Shown here one piece after another: positions 42,729 through 51,164 of a stretch of DNA of 64,000 nt. A program made the translations under genes and the position numbers. Within the stretch, counting starts at the first letter, position 1. Each line of letters begins with the position of its first letter. Source of the stretch: Oscillospiraceae bacterium (GTDB lineage Bacteria > Bacillota > Clostridia > Oscillospirales > CAG-382); assembly GCA_015064895.1 (NCBI GenBank), contig SVRI01000003.1, forward strand, positions 1 to 64,000. Reading direction: 5' to 3'. A model generated the notes under the pieces. That model made no database searches and had not been told where the DNA came from. It saw nothing but the letters and a program-made list of their open reading frames with translations.

Positions 42729-42941
42729 ATGATACCTGATTATATCAAACGACTAAGGGATTTAAGAGAAGATAATGACAAAACACAGAAGGAAATTGCA
42801 GATATCCTTGGAACTTCTCAAACTATGTATGCAAGATATGAGCGTGGTGCAAACGAACTTCCTGTTCGTCATTTGATAACTCTGTGCAAATATTATAAAG
42901 TCACTCCCGACTATATTCTTGGTTTTTCTAAGCATATATAA
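42729..42941 (+). CDS. XRE-family helix-turn-helix regulator 2
   Basis: 70 residues from the ATG at 42729, after GAGGTG. Almost entirely one HTH_3 domain: IKRLRDLREDNDKTQKEIAD, TSQTMYARYERGANELPVRH and the end YYKVTPDYILGFSKHI. Small SinR-like or phage-repressor-like protein. It ends 20 bp before a terminator, so it is transcribed alone or with gene 1. Confidence 0.88.
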   Translation: MIPDYIKRLRDLREDNDKTQKEIADILGTSQTMYARYERGANELPVRHLITLCKYYKVTPDYILGFSKHI

Positions 42942-42960
42942 AATTATGTAATTGTTTAAT

Positions 42961-42996
42961 GACCGACACATACCAATTGTGTCGGTTGCTTTTTTA
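42961..42996 (+). terminator. Terminator of XRE gene 2
   Basis: Stem ACCGACACA/TGTGTCGGT, loop TACCAAT, then GCTTTTTT. Confidence 0.85.
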
Positions 42997-43008
42997 GCAC
43001 CACACCCA

Positions 43009-43155
43009 ATGTGAGAGGTAAGCCGCCGCGGCAAAGGAGAGAGGTCAGCGCAGACTCGATGCGGCGATGGCTTTTGCGAAAATCGGTGTCGAGCCATCTC
43101 TCCTTTTGAGCGGAGAATTTTTGGTTCTTTTGTTTCGGGACAAAAGAACGGAAAT
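43009..43155. repeat. Palindromic repeat family E, copy 2
   Basis: Starts ATGTGAGAGGTAAGC as at 9451, runs through GGAGAGAGGTCAGCGCAGACT and CCATCTCTCCTTTTGAGC and ends in the hairpin GTTCTTTTG/CAAAAGAAC. The terminal stem differs from copy 1 (TACTTTTG) on both sides, keeping the pairing. Confidence 0.75.
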
Positions 43156-43159
43156 AAAG

Positions 43160-43193
43160 TAAAAGAAAAGAGACGACCTTACGACCGTCTCTT
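43160..43193 (-). terminator. Terminator of the acyl-CoA synthetase gene
   Basis: Minus strand: stem AAGAGACGGTCG/CGACCGTCTCTT in outline (AAGAGACG/CGTCTCTT firm), then TTTCTTTT. Confidence 0.75.
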
Positions 43194-43210
43194 AAATATT
43201 TGCATACTTT

Positions 43211-44857
43211 TTAAAGTTTTATTTCGTTCTGCTTTGCAACAACGCTGTCGCCGCTGTACATCTTACGGAGCTTTGGCTTTTCAATCTTGCCTGTTGGGTT
43301 TCTCGGAATGTCGGCAAAGATAATCTGCTTGGGTCTCTTGTATCTCGGCATACCCTTGCAAAATTCGTTCATTTCGTCAACAGAACACTCCATGCCTTCC
43401 TTAAGCTCAATGATGGCAGTTGCCTTTTCACCGAGTCTGGGGTCGGGTGTACCGATAACCGCAACGTCCTTAACCTTGTCGTTCTGACGGATAAAGTTTT
43501 CGATTTCAACGGGGTAGAGGTTTTCACCGCCCGAAATGATAACGTCCTTCTTTCTGTCAACAAGGAAGATAAAGCCGTCGGCATCCTGCATAGCCATGTC
43601 GCCTGTCATAAGCCATTCCCCGTAGAGTGTTGCCGCCGTTGCCTTTTCGTCTCTGTAGTAGCACTTCATAACAGAAGGACCCTTGACGGCAAGCTCGCCG
43701 ACTTCACCCTGCTTTACGGGTTGTTTGTTTTCGTCGAAGATTATTGTTTCCCAATCTGTACCGGGAATACCGATAGCACCGACTTTGTGGATGTTTTCCA
43801 TACCGAGATGTACACAACCGGGGCCGAGGGATTCGGTAAGACCGTAGTTTGTATCGTAGTCGTGGTGGGGGAAGATTGCCTTCCAACGCTTGATTAAGCT
43901 CGGAGGAACAGGCTGAGCACCGATGTGCATAAGTCTCCACTGGTCAAGGTCATAATCCTCAAGGTCAAGAAGACCTGCGTCGATGGCATCTAAGATGTCC
44001 TGTGCCCACGGTACTAAAAGCCAGCAGATTGTACACTTTTCTTCGCTCATTGTCTGAAGTATCCACTTGGGACTTACGCCTCTGAGAATGATACCCTTGC
44101 CGCCGACAATAAACGAGCCGAACCAATGCATCTTTGCACCCGTGTGATAAAGGGGAGGAATGCAGAGGAATACGTCGTCCTTTGTCTGGTGGTGGTTGTT
44201 GTTTTCGGTGTAGCAGGACGCAAGAAGGCTCTTGTGTGTGTGAAGAACCGCCTTTGGAAAACCTGTTGTACCGGATGAGAAGTATATAGCCGCATCATCG
44301 TCCTCGGAAATGCTGATTCTGACATTAGTTTCGGGCATTTCCTTGATAAGTTCTTCATAGTATTCCGCATAGTCGGGGCAGTCCTTTGCGTTGCCGACAA
44401 AGATGAATTCCCTGATGCCCGTAAGACTGTCCTTGATTTTGTCGATACGTGAAATAAACTCGGGACCGAATACAAGAACATCGCTTTCAGAAAGCTCAAG
44501 ACAGTACTTGATTTCGTCTGCACTGAATCTGAAGTTCATGGGGGCAACTATTGCACCTGTCTTTAAAATACCGAAGTATATGGGAAGCCAGTCGATGCAG
44601 TTCATAAGAAGAAGTGCAACCTTAGAGCCCTTTGTAACACCTTCCGAGAGGAAATAGTGGGACAGCTTGTTTGCCTTGCCTTCAAATTCACCCCAGGTGA
44701 TTTCCTTTCTTGAAGCGGGCTTGGGAACAGACTCAACCAGGTCAAATTCCTGCCAAGCCTTGTCAATCTTTTCTCTGATTTCGGGATTTACTTCAACAAG
44801 ACTTATGTCACCCGGATAAAGTCTTGCATTTTGTGTAAGTACGTCTGTGATAATCAT
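43211..44857 (-). CDS. Acyl-CoA synthetase (AMP-forming, ANL superfamily)
   Basis: 548 residues from the ATG at 44857. The frame stays open for 57 codons upstream, but those codons fall in a family D repeat and have no ribosome site. Motifs: IYFSSGTTGFPKAVLHTHKS (P-loop A3), NYGLTES (A5), GEWLMTGDMAMQDADGFIFL and DRKKDVIISGGENLYPVEIE (A7-A8 hinge), and NPTGKIEKPKLRK with the catalytic Lys. It adenylates a carboxylic acid and makes the CoA thioester; length and motifs fit medium/long-chain or aromatic acids. Cytoplasmic. Ends at a clear terminator; monocistronic. Confidence 0.92.
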   Translation of the reverse strand: MIITDVLTQNARLYPGDISLVEVNPEIREKIDKAWQEFDLVESVPKPASRKEITWGEFEGKANKLSHYFLSEGVTKGSKVALLLMNCIDWLPIYFGILKTGAIVAPMNFRFSADEIKYCLELSESDVLVFGPEFISRIDKIKDSLTGIREFIFVGNAKDCPDYAEYYEELIKEMPETNVRISISEDDDAAIYFSSGTTGFPKAVLHTHKSLLASCYTENNNHHQTKDDVFLCIPPLYHTGAKMHWFGSFIVGGKGIILRGVSPKWILQTMSEEKCTICWLLVPWAQDILDAIDAGLLDLEDYDLDQWRLMHIGAQPVPPSLIKRWKAIFPHHDYDTNYGLTESLGPGCVHLGMENIHKVGAIGIPGTDWETIIFDENKQPVKQGEVGELAVKGPSVMKCYYRDEKATAATLYGEWLMTGDMAMQDADGFIFLVDRKKDVIISGGENLYPVEIENFIRQNDKVKDVAVIGTPDPRLGEKATAIIELKEGMECSVDEMNEFCKGMPRYKRPKQIIFADIPRNPTGKIEKPKLRKMYSGDSVVAKQNEIKL

Positions 44858-44921
44858 TTTGTTTCTCTTTTCATATGTAAAAATATTGTTGATGTATTTA
44901 AGAAATTTGCAAATGCCGTTT

Positions 44922-45039
44922 AAGGCTTCCCCATTTATGGGGGAGCTGTCACAAAGTGACTGAGGAGATGTTATGATTTCGTCTTTCAACCTCATCCGCT
45001 TCACTTTGTTCAGCACCTTCCCCTGCAAGGGGAAGGCAT
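44922..45039. mobile_element. MITE-like element, family D, copy 3
   Basis: Starts AAGGCTTCCCC and ends AAGGGGAAGGC. Contains GGGGGAGCTGTCACAAAGTG and ACTGAGGAGATG in the middle, and CACCTTCCCC before the end. It lies in the leader of the acyl-CoA synthetase gene. The flanks 44858-44921 and 45040-45146 are AT-rich with no gene. Confidence 0.72.
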
Positions 45040-45146
45040 TGGTGGGATTTTGTCAAACAAAAAACTATTTTACATTATAATCCATAAAAGGTTTTTTTTC
45101 AAGTCTTTTCAAAGGAATTAATAAATATTCCTCACATTTTTAAAAT

Positions 45147-45860
45147 TTAGCCTTGATTTTGACGTAAAATTGTAAGTTCTTCGTCGGTAAGCTCTCTCCA
45201 TTCACCCTCCGAGAGACTTTCGTCAAGACTGATACCGCCGAAGGTCAGACGTTTGAGAAAAAGCACATCTTTTTGACGGCAGGCATAACAAAGACGCTTG
45301 ATTTCGTGATACTTTCCCTCGGTGAGAGTAATGTGCGCCGTTTTGGGGTCGTCAAGTATTTCGAGTACGGCAGGCTGTGTCTTCTTGCCGTCCATCATAA
45401 TGCCCTCTTTCATAAGTGTGACATCATCTTGGGTAAATTCCTTGTCGCATTCGACGTAATATGTCTTTTCGGCATGGTGCTTGGGGGAGAGAAGCCTGTG
45501 TGCAAGAGCACCGTCTGTTGTCATTATGAGAAGCCCTACCGTGTCCTTGTCAAGACGACCGCAGGGAAAAAGACCCTTGTCCGAGAAAGCCTTGTCAAAA
45601 AGCGACAGCACCGTGCCTTGTCCGTCGGTGGCACTTATAAGTCCGCGGGGTTTGTTGAGCATAATGTAGATGTTTTCTGCAAATGTCAGCTTTTGCCCGT
45701 CAAAGAGCACCTCGTCAAGGGAGTCGTCAACCTTGTCGTCGCCCTTGGGCTTTACGTTGCCGTTGACCGACACTCTTCCCGATTTTATCAAAGACACCGC
45801 ATCCTTACGGCTGATAACAAGAGTAGATGAAATGTATTTGTCAAGTCTTACCTTTGCCAA
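45147..45860 (-). CDS. RsuA/RluB-family pseudouridine synthase
   Basis: 237 residues, starting at the TTG at 45860: AAAGGAG lies 8 bases before it, while the GTG three codons earlier overlaps that ribosome site. An S4 domain opens the protein (VRLDKYISSTLVISRKDAVS), followed by the catalytic domain with NKPRGLISATDGQG and the signature FPCGRLDKDTVGLLIMTTDG, whose Asp attacks the uracil. KYHEIKRLCYACRQKDVLFL is the usual C-terminal motif. Modifies a uridine in 16S or 23S rRNA; RsuA and RluB types cannot be separated by eye. Confidence 0.92.
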   Translation of the reverse strand: MAKVRLDKYISSTLVISRKDAVSLIKSGRVSVNGNVKPKGDDKVDDSLDEVLFDGQKLTFAENIYIMLNKPRGLISATDGQGTVLSLFDKAFSDKGLFPCGRLDKDTVGLLIMTTDGALAHRLLSPKHHAEKTYYVECDKEFTQDDVTLMKEGIMMDGKKTQPAVLEILDDPKTAHITLTEGKYHEIKRLCYACRQKDVLFLKRLTFGGISLDESLSEGEWRELTDEELTILRQNQG

Positions 45861-45889
45861 GCCTGTCACTCCTTTGCTTTTTCTTTAGT

Positions 45890-45918
45890 ATTTTAACATA
45901 TAAGGGCAATTTTTACAA
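45890..45918 (-). promoter_or_regulatory. Promoter of the pseudouridine synthase gene
   Basis: Minus strand TTGTAA, 17-bp spacer, TAAAAT, about 30 bp before the TTG start. Confidence 0.62.
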
Positions 45919-45950
45919 TACATTTTAACACAAAATGCAAGTTTTCCGTG

Positions 45951-45979
45951 TTGACATAGATAATAAAAAAAGGTATAAT
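45951..45979 (+). promoter_or_regulatory. Promoter of the CPBP-tadA operon
   Basis: TTGACA, 17-bp spacer, TATAAT, a full consensus; the start codon is 51 bp downstream. Divergent from the pseudouridine synthase promoter. Confidence 0.88.
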
Positions 45980-46030
45980 TAAAGTTAAATGGGAGAAGTA
46001 TGCAGAAAGAATGAGATTTTGGAGGAAAAG

Positions 46031-47086
46031 ATGACAGGTACGGATAACACGGGAATAAATCCTGCCGCACAGCATAAGAAAAAGGCATATTTTGCCATGT
46101 GCAAAGTCACCGTGCTGTTGTTTGTCTTCACGGTTCTTTCGTCGTCGGCATCGGTCTTAATTTCCGAAATGCTTGCACTGCTTTCGGAACCGTTGGAGTT
46201 TTTGCTTGCAAAACTGCTCATGCTTTTCGGCATGAGAAAAACAACTTCCATATGCGTTGCAATTGAGTTCTTTTCATCTGCAGCTTTTTATGAATCCATA
46301 TCAATGCTTGCATCGGTAATTACAATGATTATACCGACGCTTGTGTTTGTAAAGCTTACAAAGATGACGTCAGAGGAATGCTTTGAGGTTAGAGGAAAAA
46401 CGGTAAAGTGCCTGCCTTTGATATTCTGCGTATGCCAGCTTCTCACAATGTCGGCACTGGTTTTCTCACAGACTGTTTACGGCTTTTTTGTTCCCGACGG
46501 AATGGGCGGGACATCAACGGGTCTTGGCGGAGAGCTTGATACGGCGGGCATTATTATGCGTGTTATAAATGTGTGCATATTCGTACCCGTGGCTGAAGAA
46601 TTTGTCTTTAGAGGTGTCATGTTCTCGTATCTTAAAAAATACGGTCTTTCTTTTGCTGTTGTTGCAAGTGCCATGCTTTTCGGTGTAGCACACAGCTCGC
46701 CCGTACAGACGGTTTATGCCTTTGTGTTCGGTGTACTTGTAGCATTTCTTGCTTGTGTTACAGGTAACATAAAAACAGGCATTGTTCTTCACGCACTGAA
46801 TAATTTTGTAACGGTTATGACAGAATATCTCGGAACAAAGACCGACGCGTCAACCTTCAACAGCATATACGCAGCATATACCTGTATTGTGCTTATGGTG
46901 TCATTCTTCGGCATTTACCGTATGGTGGTGTCGGATGATTTGTTCGGAAAATACCGCATTTGTGCAAAGCAGAATGACCTTTGCATTGAAGAACATCCGG
47001 GACTCGGACAGATAATGACGATTCCAATGATATTTTTTGTTGTGAATTATGCCATGAATACTGCTATGGGAGTACTTTTACAATGA
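46031..47086 (+). CDS. CPBP-family intramembrane metalloprotease
   Basis: 351 residues from the ATG at 46031 after GGAGG. About eight membrane helices. The Abi/CAAX-protease motifs are present: AEEFVFRGVMFSYL at about residue 188 (EExxxR), FGVAHSSPVQTVYAFVFG near residue 220 (FxxxH), and the third motif HALNNFV near residue 254. These are glutamic-type or zinc membrane proteases related to Rce1; substrates in Clostridia are mostly unknown. First gene of an operon that overlaps tadA by 4 bp. Confidence 0.9.
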   Translation: MTGTDNTGINPAAQHKKKAYFAMCKVTVLLFVFTVLSSSASVLISEMLALLSEPLEFLLAKLLMLFGMRKTTSICVAIEFFSSAAFYESISMLASVITMIIPTLVFVKLTKMTSEECFEVRGKTVKCLPLIFCVCQLLTMSALVFSQTVYGFFVPDGMGGTSTGLGGELDTAGIIMRVINVCIFVPVAEEFVFRGVMFSYLKKYGLSFAVVASAMLFGVAHSSPVQTVYAFVFGVLVAFLACVTGNIKTGIVLHALNNFVTVMTEYLGTKTDASTFNSIYAAYTCIVLMVSFFGIYRMVVSDDLFGKYRICAKQNDLCIEEHPGLGQIMTIPMIFFVVNYAMNTAMGVLLQ

Positions 47087-47571
47087 ATGAGCATGAAAAG
47101 TATATGAAAATGGCACTCGGCAGGGCAAAAACCGCCGCAAAGCATGGCGAAACACCCGTCGGATGTGTCATAGTAAAAGACGGAAAGGTCGTTTCCGGCG
47201 GCAGAAACAGACGAGAATACGGTAAAAACGCCCTATATCACGCAGAGATTTCTGCTATAAACGCGGCATGTAAAAAGCTTGGCGGCTGGCGGCTTTGCGA
47301 GTGTGATTTATATGTCACTCTTGAGCCTTGCCCCATGTGCGCAGGAGCTATAATAAATTCAAGAATAAAAAATGTTTACTTTGGTGCATACGATAATAAA
47401 GCAGGTTCGTTTGGAAGTATAGTGAATCTTGCAGAATTTCCGTATAATCACAAACCGAATGTTGTCGGCGGTGTTATGGAAAAAGGGTGTGCACAAGTTT
47501 TGTCGGAGTTTTTCAAAGATCTTCGGGAAAAAAAGAAATCAGAGAAGAAATTAAAAACCGTGGAGGAATAA
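47083..47571 (+). CDS. tadA: tRNA-specific adenosine deaminase
   Basis: 162 residues. Zinc cytidine-deaminase motifs: HAE at about residue 53 in YHAEISAINAACKKLGG, and PCPMCAGAI near residue 84, both complete. GAYDNKAGSFGSIVNL is the TadA-specific stretch. It converts adenosine 34 of tRNA-Arg(ACG) to inosine. The start overlaps the CPBP stop codon (ATGA). Confidence 0.95.
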   Translation: MNEHEKYMKMALGRAKTAAKHGETPVGCVIVKDGKVVSGGRNRREYGKNALYHAEISAINAACKKLGGWRLCECDLYVTLEPCPMCAGAIINSRIKNVYFGAYDNKAGSFGSIVNLAEFPYNHKPNVVGGVMEKGCAQVLSEFFKDLREKKKSEKKLKTVEE

Positions 47572-47573
47572 AT

Positions 47574-48581
47574 ATGAAGACAGCCATTATCGGTCTCGGT
47601 GCCATATCCGAAACACATATTGCAGCAATAAAATACGCAGGCTTTTCACAAATCTGTGCCGTATGCGATGTAAAGCAGGAAAGAATTAATGCGGCTATCG
47701 AAAAAATCGGCGGTGAAAATGTTAAGGGCTATACCGATTATAAAGAAATGATTGATACGGAAAAGCCCGACGTTGTACATGTCTGCACCCCTCATTATCT
47801 GCACCGTGACATGGCAGTGTATGCTCTTGAAGCAGGATGTCATGTTTATCTCGAAAAGCCTGCGGCAATGAATGCCGAGCAGGCAAATGAAATTGTTGAG
47901 GCTTCCGAAAGATGCGGCAAAAAGGTGTGCGTATCCTTCCAGAACAGAGTAATTCCCACCAATGCCATGGCAAAGGAAATAGTTGATGACGGAAGATACG
48001 GAAAGCTCCTCGGTATAAGAGCCGAAATGACATGGTCCAGAGGCGGTGCTTACTATACCGAAAGCGGCTGGCGCGGTACATGGGAAAAGGAAGGCGGCGG
48101 CGTTCTTATGAATCAGTCGATTCACACCCTTGACCTTATGTACTACCTCGGCGGAAAGGTAAAGGATATGGAAGGCTCTGTTGCACTCAGACGCAACAAG
48201 GGAATCATTGAGGTTGAGGATACGGCTGAGGCTACAATCTGGTTTGAAAACGGTGCAGAAGGCATATTCTATGCCACAAACTGCAACTTTAAGGACTCCT
48301 CGGTACAGGTTGAACTGTTCTTTGAAAAGGCAAATCTTTTCCTTTACAGAGACGCACTTTACCTTGTAAACGGCAACGAACTCGAAAAGCTTACCGATAA
48401 CAGAGACTATAACGGTACAGAGGGTAAGGCTTGCTGGGGCAACGGCCATACAATGATGATGAAGAGATTTTACGATGCACTCGGCGGTGACGATGTCTGG
48501 TACTGTGATATTGCGGATGCCGTTCCCGTGCTTGAAATGATTGATAAAATCTATACTACAAGCAAAAATAAACTCAGATAA
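47574..48581 (+). CDS. Gfo/Idh/MocA family oxidoreductase
   Basis: 335 residues from the ATG at 47574, which has TGGAGGA before it, 2 bp after tadA. Rossmann start KTAIIGLGAISETHIAAIKY, the EKPAAMN motif near residue 95 with the conserved Lys, and GGGVLMNQSIHTLDLMYYL near residue 178, where the catalytic His sits. It oxidises or reduces a sugar or cyclitol with NAD(P). No sugar transporter is next to it. Confidence 0.92.
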   Translation: MKTAIIGLGAISETHIAAIKYAGFSQICAVCDVKQERINAAIEKIGGENVKGYTDYKEMIDTEKPDVVHVCTPHYLHRDMAVYALEAGCHVYLEKPAAMNAEQANEIVEASERCGKKVCVSFQNRVIPTNAMAKEIVDDGRYGKLLGIRAEMTWSRGGAYYTESGWRGTWEKEGGGVLMNQSIHTLDLMYYLGGKVKDMEGSVALRRNKGIIEVEDTAEATIWFENGAEGIFYATNCNFKDSSVQVELFFEKANLFLYRDALYLVNGNELEKLTDNRDYNGTEGKACWGNGHTMMMKRFYDALGGDDVWYCDIADAVPVLEMIDKIYTTSKNKLR

Positions 48582-48596
48582 CTTCTAAAAGCATAT

Positions 48597-48637
48597 CCGC
48601 CTTGCATATGATGTAGTAAAAATTCATGTGGAGGCGG
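48597..48637 (+). promoter_or_regulatory. Hairpin covering the DUF4830 ribosome site
   Basis: CCGCCT (48597-48602) pairs with AGGCGG (48632-48637), which is part of the GGAGGCGG ribosome site; inner bases CATATG and CATGTG extend it partly. It could either shut translation or act as a weak terminator. Confidence 0.4.
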
Positions 48638-48641
48638 TTTT

Positions 48642-49139
48642 GTGTTTGTATTTTCATTCAAGGCTTCAAAGGTAAAGCTTATAGGCATAATATGTATATG
48701 TGTCATTGCGGCGGTGCTGCTCATTTCGCTTTTGCCGGCGGCAGGCTCGTCGAGAAATGTCAATAAGCTTGATGAATCACAGGAGCTTGAACAGATTAAC
48801 GTGAAAAACGAAAAGGGGAGACTACGGTATTTTGAAAGCTTGGGATATGGTGTTCTTGAAGAGTCTGTCAGCTCGACAAGTGAAAAGCTTCCCAAGGATT
48901 TTGATGCCGTGATGGAAAAATATAACGATCTTCAGCGTGCTCAGGGCTTTGACCTTGAAAAGTACAAGGGAAAGAATGTGACGGGGTATACATACAAGGT
49001 TTCTTCACTTCCCGACGGTACAAAGCTTGGCGGAAATACCTACTATGCGACACTCATTGTGTATAAGAACAAGGTTGTTGCCGCAGACCTGTGCTGTCCC
49101 GATAACGGTAAATACTATCCTCTTGTGCCCTTGTCTTAA
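48642..49139 (+). CDS. DUF4830 domain-containing membrane-anchored protein
   Basis: 165 residues, starting with GTG after GGAGGCGG. One N-terminal helix (residues 13-31, IGIICICVIAAVLLISLLP) and an exported domain with RYFESLGYGV and LPKDFDAVMEKYNDLQRAQG followed by YKGKNVTGYTYKV. This is the DUF4830 pattern common in Clostridia; its function is not known. A possible regulatory hairpin covers the ribosome site. Confidence 0.82.
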   Translation: MFVFSFKASKVKLIGIICICVIAAVLLISLLPAAGSSRNVNKLDESQELEQINVKNEKGRLRYFESLGYGVLEESVSSTSEKLPKDFDAVMEKYNDLQRAQGFDLEKYKGKNVTGYTYKVSSLPDGTKLGGNTYYATLIVYKNKVVAADLCCPDNGKYYPLVPLS

Positions 49140-49161
49140 ATAACAAAAAGGAATGTAAAGA

Positions 49162-49725
49162 ATGAATTTTTTTGATTGGATTCAAAGTGTTGATTTGTCT
49201 TGTGTAAGATTTGTAAGACATAATCTTTCCAACGGCTTTCTGGATTTTCTTATGCCGATAGTCACGCTTATAGGTGAAAACGGCATCTTCTGGATTGTTG
49301 TAACCATTTTTATGCTAATGTTCAAAAAAACACGAAAGTGCGGCTTTGTCATGGCACTGTCGCTGATTTTCGGGCTTTTGTTTGTAAATCTCGGCATAAA
49401 GCCACTTGTCAACCGCCCGAGACCCTATGAGGTTGACGAAGGTGTAAAGCTTCTTGTTTCAAAGCTTGGTGACGGTTCATTTCCGTCGGGACATGCGGCA
49501 TGCTGTTTTGAATGTGCAATGAGTCTTCTTTTGTGTAAGTATAAAAAGTGTGCAACTGCGGCATTTGCGGCGGCAGTTCTTGTGGCATTTTCAAGGGTTT
49601 ATCTGTATGTACACTATCCAACCGACGTTATAACCGGTGCAATTTTGGGCGTACTTTTTGCCGTGGCTTCGTATTTTACCGTGACAAAAATATATGCAGT
49701 CCTCAAAAAATCGGAAACTTTGTAA
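49162..49725 (+). CDS. PAP2-family membrane phosphatase
   Basis: 187 residues, about five membrane helices. The three phosphatase motifs are intact: KPLVNRPRP near residue 76, FPSGHAACCF near residue 110 and SRVYLYVHYPTDVITG near residue 147 (Arg and His). It may dephosphorylate undecaprenyl diphosphate or phosphatidate at the outer membrane face. 22 bp after the DUF4830 gene. Confidence 0.9.
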   Translation: MNFFDWIQSVDLSCVRFVRHNLSNGFLDFLMPIVTLIGENGIFWIVVTIFMLMFKKTRKCGFVMALSLIFGLLFVNLGIKPLVNRPRPYEVDEGVKLLVSKLGDGSFPSGHAACCFECAMSLLLCKYKKCATAAFAAAVLVAFSRVYLYVHYPTDVITGAILGVLFAVASYFTVTKIYAVLKKSETL

Positions 49726-49752
49726 ATTTTAGTAATTTAGTTTAATAAAGTA

Positions 49753-49781
49753 TTGCAAATGCAAAAATAATGTGATATACT
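49753..49781 (+). promoter_or_regulatory. Promoter of ilvE
   Basis: TTGCAA, 17-bp spacer, TATACT, 44 bp before the start codon. Confidence 0.65.
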
Positions 49782-49824
49782 CTTTAAAGTCAAAAAGCAA
49801 ATTACCCGAAAGGAAGTATAAAAA

Positions 49825-50847
49825 ATGGCAGCAAATCTCGATTTTGCTTCTCTCGGCTTCGGTTATATCAAGACCGACTGGAGATATGTTTCAAATTTCA
49901 AAAACGGTGCATGGGACGAAGGCGCACTCACACAGGATGACAAGATTGTCATCAGCGAATGTGCAGGTGTTCTTCAGTACGCACAGACAGTATTCGAAGG
50001 CTTGAAAGCCTATACAACTCAGGACGGACACGTGGTAGTTTTCCGCCCCGACCTCAATGCAGACAGAATGATTGAGTCGGCAAAGAGACTTATCATGCCC
50101 GAATTTCCCAAGGAAAGATTCATAGACGCAGTAAAGAAGGTAGTTGAAGCAAATCTTGACTACGTTCCTCCCTTCGGTTCGGGTGCATCTCTGTATCTCA
50201 GACCATATATGTTCGGTTCCGATCCCGTAATCGGTGTAAAGCCTGCAAATGAATATCAGTTCAGAATTTTCTGCACACCCGTAGGCCCCTACTTCAAGGG
50301 CGGTGTTAAACCCCTTACTCTTAATGTGTCCGACTTCGACAGAGCAGCACCCCACGGTACAGGCCACATCAAGGCAGGTCTTAACTATGCCATGAGCCTT
50401 TATGCAATCACATGGGCACATGACAACGGCTTTGACGAAAATATGTATCTCGACTCTGCAACAAGAACAAAGGTTGAAGAAACAGGCGGTGCAAACTTCC
50501 TCTTTGTAACAAAGGACGGAAAAGTTGTAACACCTAAGTCCGATACAATTCTTCCCTCTATCACAAGACGTTCGCTTCTTTATGTTGCAAAGGAATATCT
50601 CGGTCTTGAAGTTGAAGAAAGAGAAATCTACAAGGAAGAGCTTTCCGATTTTGCAGAATGCGGTCTTTGCGGTACTGCTGCTGTTATTTCACCCGTCGGC
50701 AAGATTGTTGACCACGGTAAGGAAATCTGCCTTCCCAGCGGCATGAGTGCAATGGGTCCCGTTACCCAGAAGCTCTACGATACTCTTACAGGTATTCAGA
50801 TGGGCAAGATTGAAGCTCCCAAAGACTGGATTGTCAGAATTAAGTAA
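49825..50847 (+). CDS. ilvE: Branched-chain amino acid aminotransferase
   Basis: 340 residues, of the longer type II (eukaryote-like) kind. The N-terminus DWRYVSNFKNGAWDEGAL and QTVFEGLKAYTTQDG are characteristic; the PLP lysine is probably Lys183 in GHIKAGLNYAMSL, and EETGGANFLFV and CGTAAVISPVG follow. It transfers amino groups between glutamate and leucine, isoleucine or valine. The TAA stop is directly followed by GCGGCGAG, the edge of a family A repeat. Confidence 0.96.
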   Translation: MAANLDFASLGFGYIKTDWRYVSNFKNGAWDEGALTQDDKIVISECAGVLQYAQTVFEGLKAYTTQDGHVVVFRPDLNADRMIESAKRLIMPEFPKERFIDAVKKVVEANLDYVPPFGSGASLYLRPYMFGSDPVIGVKPANEYQFRIFCTPVGPYFKGGVKPLTLNVSDFDRAAPHGTGHIKAGLNYAMSLYAITWAHDNGFDENMYLDSATRTKVEETGGANFLFVTKDGKVVTPKSDTILPSITRRSLLYVAKEYLGLEVEEREIYKEELSDFAECGLCGTAAVISPVGKIVDHGKEICLPSGMSAMGPVTQKLYDTLTGIQMGKIEAPKDWIVRIK

Positions 50848-50965
50848 GCGGCGAGCCGCCGCCGGCAATTCACGACACATCCTCGCAATAAAACAAGCTC
50901 TCGGTGTCGCTTAAACAGTCCGTTTGACCGCCATAAATCCAAGCGGTCAAACTCGGCAAGACACT
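50848..50965. repeat. Palindromic repeat family A, inverted copy
   Basis: Begins GCGGCGAGCCGCC at the ilvE stop codon, then GGCAATTCACG, GTGTCGCTTAA and the hairpin, which read on the minus strand is GTTTGACCGC/GCGGTCAAAC. Both arms differ from the GTTTGGTCGG/CCGACCAAAC form in ways that keep pairing. Confidence 0.75.
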
Positions 50966-51012
50966 GGCGGACTATTTACTGTAAACACAACCGAACATTC
51001 ACGGTTATAATT

Positions 51013-51052
51013 ATTCCCCGATGTCAAACGCCGACATCGGGGAATTTTTTTT
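51013..51052 (+). terminator. Terminator of ilvE, family G hairpin
   Basis: Stem ATTCCCCGATGTC/GACATCGGGGAAT, 13 bp perfect, then eight T. A related stem with GACACC/GGCGTC is at 41799. Confidence 0.9.
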
Positions 51053-51108
51053 GAGATACAAAAGCACAGAAATTCAAATCATTATGCAAAAAACGCATTA
51101 TATTTACT

Positions 51109-51137
51109 TGACCTTTTATTGTTACCTTGGTATAATA
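51109..51137 (+). promoter_or_regulatory. Promoter of the beta-helix gene
   Basis: TTGACC, 17-bp spacer, TATAAT, 28 bp before the start codon. Confidence 0.8.
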
Positions 51138-51164
51138 TAGAAAACGGTTTTACGGAGGAAAAAC

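Noticed and set aside
44858..45028. 57-codon N-terminal extension of the acyl-CoA synthetase
   Set aside because: The codons come from a family D repeat and lack a ribosome site; the inner ATG gives the normal family start.
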